5,548 bases of DNA from Pseudomonadota bacterium. Lineage in GTDB: Bacteria > Pseudomonadota > Gammaproteobacteria > Burkholderiales > Burkholderiaceae. Position numbers and translations under genes: made by a program. The DNA lies in contig JAEZQX010000012.1 of assembly GCA_023441105.1 (NCBI GenBank), forward strand, positions 1-5,548, written 5' to 3'. The notes below the pieces were generated by a model that was not told the DNA's origin, did not search any database, and worked only from the letters and a program-made list of their open reading frames with translations. This document shows, one piece after another, positions 1-5,548 of the stretch (positions are counted from its first letter, which is position 1; each line of letters begins with the position of its first letter).

Positions 1-3000
1 TCGAATGCGAGCCGCCCGACGACCGCGAAGCGCCGGATGCCGACGCGCTCCTGGTGGCGAGCCTGAAGGGGACGCTGACGGTCTTTCACGAGGAGGAATC
101 GACCGCGCTGCAACGGAGGATTCGCGGCGGGTGGGCCTGGTTCAGGAACCGGGGATTGCGCGACGGCGTCCTCTGGGCGATCGACCGCCTCGCGGGCGAC
201 CGGCCGGTGACCGCCGAGGATTCGAGCGCGCTCCAGGAGGGCCTGCGCCTGCTCCGGTTGGCATGGGACGTGAGCTCGCGCGCCGGCGCGGTCCGGCGCC
301 TCGACTACGACCTGGAAGTCACCGACGTCAAGGCACCCGGCCTGGTGCCGGAAGTGGTCCGCGCCTTCGAAGGTGGACAGATCCGCGGCTTGAAGCGGCT
401 GACCTACTCGCGCCGCGGCAATCCGTGGCGCCAACTGATGGAGGTCTCGCTGGAGAAGTTTCCGCTCGCCCGACGCGCCGACGGGATCCTTCGCCTGGAC
501 GCCGGCTTTCTCGCCCGCCAGGGTATGCCGCTGATGCGGATCGTCCAGCAGGAGGACCAGCCGACTGCGCTGGTCGATGCGGCCGCGCTCCTGCTTTACC
601 TGATGCGCATGCTCATCCACGTCCACGCCTGGAGCTTCCGTGCTCCGGATGCGCCCCGGCCGCGGAAGATAGAACGGCTGCCTGGGACCGTCCCGGGCCT
701 GCCGCCGCCCATCGTCCACGAATTCCAGGTCGCCGAGCCGCGCGACGGCATTCCGGTGATGGTCCGCCTGACCCACTACCCGGCTGCGGCTGGGCGTCAC
801 GGCAAGGGATCGGCTGCATCCGACGACGGCCTTTCGCCGGGGCGTGCTGCCTCGATGCGCACGCCGGTGCTGCTGATCCATGGCTACAGCGCCAGCGGAA
901 CGACGTTCGCGCACCATTCGGTCAGGCCGAACCTGGCGAGTGCGCTCTGGGAACGCGGCAAGGACGTCTGGATCGCAGACCTGCGCACCAGCGCCGGAAT
1001 GCCGCACGCGCGCGCGCCGTGGACTTTCGAGGAGGTCGCCCTTACGGACATTCCGGTGGCGGTCGAGCAGGTCGTGCGGCTGACCGGCGTGGAGAAGATC
1101 GACGTCTTCGCCCACTGCGTCGGCTCGGCCATGTTCGGCATGGCGCTTCTCGCGCCCGATCGCACCGAAGTGCCGTCCCAGGACCCTTGCAAGGAGCCGC
1201 AGCAAGCTGCAAGGCCGTGCCTGCACGCCAGGATCCGCCGGCTCGCGATGTCGCAGGTCGCGCCGGCCGTGCTCTTCACGCCCGCCAACGTGTTCCGCGC
1301 TTATGCCATGCGGTATCTCAAGCATTACCTGCCGCTCACCGACTACGAGTTCAGGCCGTCGCGGACGCCGACCTTGCTGGACCAGCTGATCGATCGACTG
1401 CTGGCCACGTTGCCGTATCCGGAGGAGGAGTTCGATCGCGAGAATCCCTTCTGGACACCGTGGCGCCGGACCCCCTGGGTGGGCACGCGTCATCGGATGG
1501 ACGCCTTGTATGGACGTGACTTCAGCGTCAACAACCTGCCCCAGAGCGTCCTCGATTTCATCGATGACCACTTCGGCCCGCTCAACGTGGACACCGTATC
1601 CCAGGCCATCCACTTCGCGCACAACCGGGTGATCACCAATCACACCGGATTCAACGAGTACGTCAATCCGGAGCGGTTGCGCGAGCGCTATACCTTTCCC
1701 GTCCTCCATGTGCATGGCAAGGAGAACGGCCTGGTGTCGTGGCGCACGCCCGGTCATTTCCAGAAGGTGCTGAGGGATGCCGGCGAGCGGTTCGATTCAA
1801 CCACCGCGATGCAGATCCGGATGTACAAGGCCGGCCACCAGGACTCGCTGATCGGGCACGGTGCGGCCAATGTGTTCGAGGACGTGATCCAGTTCCTCGA
1901 GAAGGACGATGCACCCCCGGCCAAGGGCGGCAACGAGCCCGCGGGGAAGGCGGAGCTACCCCGTATCACGTTTGCCGCGCAAGTGCCCGCCTATGGCGTG
2001 CGGCTTGGCGCAGAAGACGGGGCAGCGGACCGGGTCCATTCTTTCGGTGATCACGGTGGACGCGGCGATGTGATCGAGACCCTGCTCGTGCCCGTGATCG
2101 AGCACGGCAACCGCTACCTCCCGATGACCGAAACCGGCCCCGTGGAACCGACCACGGAGAACCTGAAACGGCTGGTGACCTGCGTCCGCGCGGGGGAGGT
2201 CTGGACAGCCGCGGAGGCAAGGCGGTGGCGGTTCAATCCTGGGGAGGTCGGAGGGCGAGCCGGCGACGAGAACCTGCTTGTCCTGGCGCTGTACAACCAG
2301 TCGGCCAACCTGGGTCCCGCGGAAAGGCTGGCCGACTTTGCGAGCCTCGAGGAGCTGGCGACGGGGCTGGCTGACCAGATCCGAGCGCAGATGCTGGCTG
2401 CGGCAGCGGTCGGGGGGGGCGTGCTCGTGCCGATACCCTTTCCGGAAATCATCCGGCGGGTCTTCGATGCGCTTGCCGAATCCGTACGGCAGGTCTTCGA
2501 GACCGGGGGCAACGCCAGCATGAGCCAAGGTATCCTGCATCGGCCGAAAGCGCCGCCAAGGCCGCCGCAATCGCGGGAGACCGCCACCTGCTTCGCGCTC
2601 GCCAGTTGCCAGTATCCAGGCGGCATGCTGGATCGTACGCCGCCGGGTGTTCCGCACAAGGCGCGCGAAGGGCCTGCCGACGCGTCCTACATGCGGCTGC
2701 TCGCGCTTCTCCAGGGGAATCGTCCCGGCCCGGTGCCCACCCAGCTCGTCCTTGCCGGCGACCAGGTCTACGTGGATGCAACCGCCGGACTGTTCGATCC
2801 CAAGATCGCGGACGACCGCTTCCGCCTGGCCTACCAGGCAGCGTTCGGGGCGAGAGGACCTCGCCTGGTGCTGTCGCGCCTGCCGGCAGCCATGCGACTG
2901 GATGACCACGAGATCGAGGACAACTGGACGGCGCCGCCGCTGAAGCCCAGGATAGGCCGGGAAGACGTCAGGACACTGGGTATCCGCGCCTACCTTCGCA

Positions 3001-3779
3001 ACCAGCGCGACACCGATCCACCCGACGGCCACGCGCCAGTATTGTGGAACGCGGCGGGCGATATCAACGGTTTCCCCTGCTTCTTTGCCGATGCGAGAAG
3101 CGAGCGCGGCCATCGGGAGGTCGGAAGAGTGCGATCGGTCCGATCGGTCCGATCGGGCAGTCTGCTGGGGCGCGATCAGGAGCTTGCATTGGACCGATGG
3201 CTCGCCGACGCCACCGGAGCGGGTCCGAAGTTTCTCGTATCCGGTTCCATGGTCCTGCCAAGGCGACTCGAAGTCCGGGACGGCGGGGCAGCAGGCGACC
3301 GGCGCCCCGGCAACGGCCATCTCAACGCGTCGGCTCTTCGCTCGGATGCCTGGGACGGCTATCCGGCGTCGCTGCACAGGTTGCTGGCAGGTGTCTATAG
3401 CCGAGGCCTCGACGACGTGGTGTTCCTCTCCGGCGACGAACACGTTTCCAACGTCACCGAGATCAGGATCGAACGCGAAGGATCATCGAAGGTCGTGGTC
3501 GCCCATTCCATCCACAGCTCCGCACTCTACGCACCCTATCCGTTTGCCAACGGGATCGAGGCGGACTTCGCGAACAGGGAGCGTTTCCGCTTTCTCCACG
3601 GTGAGCACTCCTACGCCTGTTCCGTGAGCGCCTGGTATCCGATGACAGGCGATGGCTTCGCCACGATCAACGTCGTCCGAAATGCCTCGGATTGGTCGGT
3701 GGCAGTTCGCTTCGATCGTGCCGGCTGCGCAAGGAGCGAGCTCATCTGTCGCCAGTTCCAGGTCCGCTCTGACGGTTGA
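1..3779 (+). CDS. Multidomain enzyme, 5'-partial: accessory domain of GMC-oxidoreductase type, Cys-nucleophile alpha/beta-hydrolase, PhoD-like metallophosphatase
   Basis: The first complete codon is at 3 and the stop is TGA 3777-3779. The frame is open through the left edge, and the GTG at 54 (residue 1 in this numbering) has no convincing ribosome site, so the true start is probably upstream. Residues 1-200 resemble, from memory, the accessory domain between the GMC flavoprotein and lipase parts of large cholesterol-oxidase-like fusions. Residues about 205-620 are an alpha/beta-hydrolase: LLIHGYSASG (273-282, oxyanion hole), FAHCVGS (352-358, nucleophile elbow with Cys355), GKENGL (555-560, near the catalytic acid) and AGHQD (593-597, catalytic His595). 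Residues about 635-835 are unrecognised. Residues about 840-1241 are PhoD-like: ASCQ (850-853), AGDQVYVD (901-908), LDDHEIEDNW (949-958) and LSGDEH (1125-1130), which supply the expected metal ligands. By family, the domains would hydrolyse an ester or thioester and a phosphoester; substrates are unknown. Cell location cannot be judged without the N-terminus. The domain calls are firm for the hydrolase and PhoD parts; the upstream oxidase is inferred. Confidence 0.88.
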   Translation, partial: ECEPPDDREAPDADALLVASLKGTLTVFHEEESTALQRRIRGGWAWFRNRGLRDGVLWAIDRLAGDRPVTAEDSSALQEGLRLLRLAWDVSSRAGAVRRLDYDLEVTDVKAPGLVPEVVRAFEGGQIRGLKRLTYSRRGNPWRQLMEVSLEKFPLARRADGILRLDAGFLARQGMPLMRIVQQEDQPTALVDAAALLLYLMRMLIHVHAWSFRAPDAPRPRKIERLPGTVPGLPPPIVHEFQVAEPRDGIPVMVRLTHYPAAAGRHGKGSAASDDGLSPGRAASMRTPVLLIHGYSASGTTFAHHSVRPNLASALWERGKDVWIADLRTSAGMPHARAPWTFEEVALTDIPVAVEQVVRLTGVEKIDVFAHCVGSAMFGMALLAPDRTEVPSQDPCKEPQQAARPCLHARIRRLAMSQVAPAVLFTPANVFRAYAMRYLKHYLPLTDYEFRPSRTPTLLDQLIDRLLATLPYPEEEFDRENPFWTPWRRTPWVGTRHRMDALYGRDFSVNNLPQSVLDFIDDHFGPLNVDTVSQAIHFAHNRVITNHTGFNEYVNPERLRERYTFPVLHVHGKENGLVSWRTPGHFQKVLRDAGERFDSTTAMQIRMYKAGHQDSLIGHGAANVFEDVIQFLEKDDAPPAKGGNEPAGKAELPRITFAAQVPAYGVRLGAEDGAADRVHSFGDHGGRGDVIETLLVPVIEHGNRYLPMTETGPVEPTTENLKRLVTCVRAGEVWTAAEARRWRFNPGEVGGRAGDENLLVLALYNQSANLGPAERLADFASLEELATGLADQIRAQMLAAAAVGGGVLVPIPFPEIIRRVFDALAESVRQVFETGGNASMSQGILHRPKAPPRPPQSRETATCFALASCQYPGGMLDRTPPGVPHKAREGPADASYMRLLALLQGNRPGPVPTQLVLAGDQVYVDATAGLFDPKIADDRFRLAYQAAFGARGPRLVLSRLPAAMRLDDHEIEDNWTAPPLKPRIGREDVRTLGIRAYLRNQRDTDPPDGHAPVLWNAAGDINGFPCFFADARSERGHREVGRVRSVRSVRSGSLLGRDQELALDRWLADATGAGPKFLVSGSMVLPRRLEVRDGGAAGDRRPGNGHLNASALRSDAWDGYPASLHRLLAGVYSRGLDDVVFLSGDEHVSNVTEIRIEREGSSKVVVAHSIHSSALYAPYPFANGIEADFANRERFRFLHGEHSYACSVSAWYPMTGDGFATINVVRNASDWSVAVRFDRAGCARSELICRQFQVRSDG
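2412..2419 (+). repeat. G8 homopolymer inside the fusion gene
   Basis: Eight consecutive G residues encode the Gly run at residues 787-789, in the unrecognised segment between the hydrolase and phosphatase domains. Loss of one G would shift into a frame that stops at 2521-2523; gain of one would lead to a stop at 2903-2905. Either event would leave the hydrolase intact and remove the phosphatase domain. The tract may simply reflect high GC content. Confidence 0.9.
3132..3156 (+). repeat. 9-bp in-frame tandem repeat, about 2.8 copies
   Basis: The unit CGATCGGTC occurs at 3132-3140 and 3141-3149, followed by a partial copy CGATCGG at 3150-3156. It encodes an Arg-Ser-Val repeat (RSVRSVRSG, residues 1027-1035) in the PhoD-like domain, just before the segment LLGRDQ that precedes the last core strands. 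The unit is three codons long, so copy-number change keeps the frame. It probably forms a surface loop expanded by slippage. Confidence 0.9.
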
Positions 3780-3896
3780 CCAGCGCAACAGTCAGCTGCG
3801 ACGCGACCTCAGCGCGCCCATGGACCCAGTGGATACACGATCTGGCAGAGCGCAGTGGCGCGATGCTTCGAGTCGTCATGTCCTTTGCTGCGATCC

Positions 3897-3925
3897 TTGA
3901 CGCGCTAGTTCAATGACTCTAGCAT
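3897..3925 (+). promoter_or_regulatory. Candidate sigma70-type promoter for the ABC importer operon
   Basis: A -35 box TTGACG (3897-3902, five of six consensus bases) is separated by 17 bases from a -10 box TAGCAT (3920-3925, four of six). Transcription would begin near 3932, giving a leader of about 60 bases before the ATG at 3995. The site lies between the fusion-gene stop and the binding-protein gene, where a promoter is expected. A short inverted repeat, GCTAG (3904-3908) and CTAGC (3919-3923), overlaps the spacer and -10 box and could be an operator, but five-base arms are weak evidence. Confidence 0.45.
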
Positions 3926-3982
3926 CGAATCGAGCAGCAGACGCGCGCGCCAGCGCGATCGATCTGGCCGCCGCACATTACC

Positions 3983-3988
3983 AGGAGA
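3983..3988 (+). promoter_or_regulatory. Ribosome binding site of the solute-binding protein gene
   Basis: AGGAGA lies six bases before the ATG at 3995. This is a strong Shine-Dalgarno match at good spacing. It supports that start over the internal Met7 codon. Confidence 0.75.
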
Positions 3989-3994
3989 CATGAG

Positions 3995-5077
3995 ATGACC
4001 CAGCCCAGAGACATGGGAGTGCGGCCCGCCCGGCGCAGGTTTGCAGTCGCCGCCGCGGCGACGGTGGCAGCACCCTCCGTCCTCTTGACCCGCAAGGCAG
4101 CTGCTGCAGGGCAGGTGATCGTCCGTACGCCCGGTGGTGTGTTCGACGACATCAAGCGCGAGACCATCTACGAACCGTTCCGCAAGGAAACCGGCATCGA
4201 AGTGGTCCCGGTGGCGGCCACGAGCGGCAAGCTGATCGCCATGATGAAGTCCGGCGCGAGCGAGCTGGACGTGATCGACACCGGCGACAGCACGCTCCTG
4301 GAGCTCGAGCGCGGCAACTACCTGCAGCCGATCGACTACGACGCATTCAAGTACACCAACCCTGCGGATATCGATCCGGTCGTCAAGCGGAAGTTCCAGG
4401 TCGGCTGCTTCATCTATGCGATGGTCCTCGGCTTCAATACCAAGGCCATTCCGGTCGGAAGCGAGCCGAAATCGTGGGCCGAGTTCTGGGACCTGAAGAA
4501 GTTCCCGCAACGGCGCACCTTTCCCGACATGGCGTCCGGCACCCCGCCCCTCGAGTTTGCGCTGATCGCGGACGGCGTTCCGATGGACAAGCTGTACCCC
4601 CTGGATATCGACCGCGCCTTCAAGGCCCTGTCGCGGATACGTTCGGCCATCCCGAAGTTCTGGGATACGGGCGCCCTGTCCTCGACCATGCTGGCCGACA
4701 ACGAAGTCGCCATGGGTCCCCTGTGGAGCACTCGCGCTGCAGCGGCCGCCGACCAGGGCGCCCCGGTCGCCATCCAGTGGAACCAGAACGCACTGCTGGC
4801 GCAGGCCTACGGCATCCCGAAGAACGCGAAGAACCTGGAGAACGCCAAGAAGTACGTCGACTACAGCTCCAGCGCCGAATCGCAGTCGCGTTGGCTCGCC
4901 AAGTACAAGGCGATCCCGGTGAACACCAAGGCCTACTCGGCCACCTCCAAGGACCTGATCGACCCGGCGACGAACACGCCGTGGACCCGATCCAAGGGTT
5001 TCGTCCTGGATATCGACTGGTGGGCGGACAACCGGCAGGCGGTCGGCAAGTACTGGGCGAAGTGGATCCTGGGTTGA
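3995..5077 (+). CDS. ABC transporter periplasmic solute-binding protein, spermidine/putrescine (PotD/PotF)-like, Tat-exported
   Basis: This 360-residue protein should capture a small solute in the periplasm and deliver it to an ABC permease. The ATG at 3995 follows a good ribosome site. The leader has a twin-arginine motif (ARRRF, residues 12-16), an Ala-rich hydrophobic stretch (17-31), a basic pair R33-K34 and an Ala-rich cleavage region ending near residue 38. Basic residues close to the cleavage site are typical of Tat rather than Sec signals. The mature part follows the bacterial family 1 extracellular binding-protein pattern: FRKETGIEVVPV (62-73), ELDVID (90-95), LGFNTKAIP (145-153) and PKSWAEFWD (158-166). 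Length and these motifs fit the polyamine-type subgroup, whose members also bind other small compounds, so the ligand is not settled. No lipobox Cys is visible. The ATPase gene starts 52 bases later on the same strand, supporting an importer operon. Confidence 0.9.
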   Translation: MTQPRDMGVRPARRRFAVAAAATVAAPSVLLTRKAAAAGQVIVRTPGGVFDDIKRETIYEPFRKETGIEVVPVAATSGKLIAMMKSGASELDVIDTGDSTLLELERGNYLQPIDYDAFKYTNPADIDPVVKRKFQVGCFIYAMVLGFNTKAIPVGSEPKSWAEFWDLKKFPQRRTFPDMASGTPPLEFALIADGVPMDKLYPLDIDRAFKALSRIRSAIPKFWDTGALSSTMLADNEVAMGPLWSTRAAAAADQGAPVAIQWNQNALLAQAYGIPKNAKNLENAKKYVDYSSSAESQSRWLAKYKAIPVNTKAYSATSKDLIDPATNTPWTRSKGFVLDIDWWADNRQAVGKYWAKWILG

Positions 5078-5129
5078 GGGCGTCGCTCGCAAGCGGCCGC
5101 CAGGACAAAGCCGCTAGACCGCCGCGCAC

Positions 5130-5548
5130 ATGACCGGCCTTTTGGGGGAGCAGGCCAGGGGCGCGATCGAGTTGCGGCAGGTCACCAAGCGATACGGCCA
5201 GGAGCGCGTCGTCGACGGTATCAGCGTCCGGATCGCGCCGGGCGAGTTCTTCTCCCTGCTCGGGCCATCGGGTTCCGGCAAGACCACCACGCTGATGATG
5301 ATCGCCGGCTTCGCGCAGGTGGACGAAGGCAGCATCCTGGTGGACGACGTCGATATCGTCGCCGTGCCGCCGCAGCGGCGCGGCTTCGGCATGGTCTTCC
5401 AGAACTATGCGATCTTTCCGCACCTGAACGTGTTCGACAACATCGCGTTCCCGCTGCGCGCCCGCAAAACCCCGGAGGACCAGATCCGGACGCGCGTGAA
5501 GGAGGCGCTGGAGCTGGTGCGCCTGGAGCGCTTCGCCGATCGCTTTTC
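5130..5548 (+). CDS. ABC transporter ATP-binding protein, PotA/CysA/UgpC-type, 3'-partial
   Basis: The frame runs from ATG 5130 to the window end (139 complete codons) without a stop. This is less than half of the usual 330-370 residues for the family. The product is the cytoplasmic ATPase subunit energising import. Visible parts are the A-loop Tyr22 (KRYG), Walker A GPSGSGKTTT (residues 45-54) and the Q-loop FQNYAIFPHL (90-99) with Gln91. The signature motif, Walker B and the C-terminal regulatory domain would lie beyond the edge. An in-frame TAG at 5115-5117 means the start must follow it, and 5130 is the first ATG. The ribosome site is weak, so translation may depend partly on the preceding gene. 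The short gap after the binding-protein gene suggests co-transcription. The Q-loop sequence is typical of the polyamine/sulfate/sugar-phosphate importer ATPases, which fits the neighbour. Confidence 0.92.
   Translation, partial: MTGLLGEQARGAIELRQVTKRYGQERVVDGISVRIAPGEFFSLLGPSGSGKTTTLMMIAGFAQVDEGSILVDDVDIVAVPPQRRGFGMVFQNYAIFPHLNVFDNIAFPLRARKTPEDQIRTRVKEALELVRLERFADRF

Noticed and set aside
1185..1194. Perfect 10-bp palindrome CCTTGCAAGG
   Set aside because: It lies within the hydrolase coding region, is isolated, and has no partner site; it is likely chance.
5..1519. 504-codon open frame on the plus strand overlapping the fusion gene
   Set aside because: The translation is Arg/Pro/Gly/Ala-rich with no recognisable motif, while the overlapping frame carries clear hydrolase motifs. 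It is a by-product of high GC.
1956..3443. 495-codon open frame on the minus strand
   Set aside because: It lies opposite the fusion gene's PhoD-like region, has no domain pattern, and is of the kind expected antisense to a GC-rich gene.
3804..3865. Possible terminator after the fusion gene
   Set aside because: Only short GC stems (for example GCGC-AGTG-GCGC near 3850) without a following T-run could be found, so no rho-independent terminator is claimed.
3652..3900. 82-codon plus-strand frame crossing the end of the fusion gene into the gap
   Set aside because: Most of it overlaps the PhoD-like coding region in another frame. It has no ribosome site and no recognisable product.
3905..5092. 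395-codon open frame on the minus strand
   Set aside because: It is antisense to the clearly recognised binding-protein gene, and its translation shows low-complexity Arg/Gly/Val/Leu composition without motifs.
1..5548. CRISPR arrays, tRNA or rRNA genes, insertion sequences
   Set aside because: No spaced direct repeats, cloverleaf-like segments, rRNA-like stretches, transposase motifs or terminal inverted repeats were seen.

Overview
The DNA is very GC-rich, with coding third positions dominated by G and C. All supported genes are on the plus strand. Together with a Tat-type signal peptide and a classical ABC uptake operon, this suggests a high-GC proteobacterium (beta- or alphaproteobacterial in style). 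That placement is an impression from composition and protein style, not a phylogenetic result.

Region 1 (1-3779) is one long open frame that enters from the left edge without an in-frame start or stop. It encodes at least 1258 residues of a multidomain enzyme. In order it holds: (a) a segment resembling the accessory domain that follows GMC/cholesterol-oxidase-like flavoprotein domains in large oxidoreductase-lipase fusions; (b) an alpha/beta-hydrolase whose nucleophile elbow carries Cys instead of Ser; (c) about 200 residues I do not recognise; (d) a complete-looking PhoD-type metallophosphatase domain. The frame is open at the left edge and the first segment looks like the tail of such fusions, so a GMC oxidoreductase domain probably lies just upstream, outside the window.

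Region 2 (3780-3994) is a 215-base noncoding gap. It has a plausible sigma70-type promoter (TTGACG, 17 bases, TAGCAT) and a good Shine-Dalgarno site for the next gene. I see no convincing rho-independent terminator in it.

Region 3 (3995 to the right edge) is the start of an ABC importer operon. It holds a 360-residue Tat-exported solute-binding protein of the PotD/PotF-like (spermidine/putrescine-type) class. After 52 bases comes the 5' part of an ATP-binding subunit of the PotA/CysA/UgpC type, cut by the window end. Permease genes would be expected downstream. The promoter and gap suggest this operon is expressed separately from the fusion enzyme, and nothing in the window links the two functionally.

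The most unusual object is the fusion enzyme: ester-hydrolase-like and phosphatase-like catalytic domains in one chain, probably with an oxidase domain upstream. The transport operon looks ordinary.
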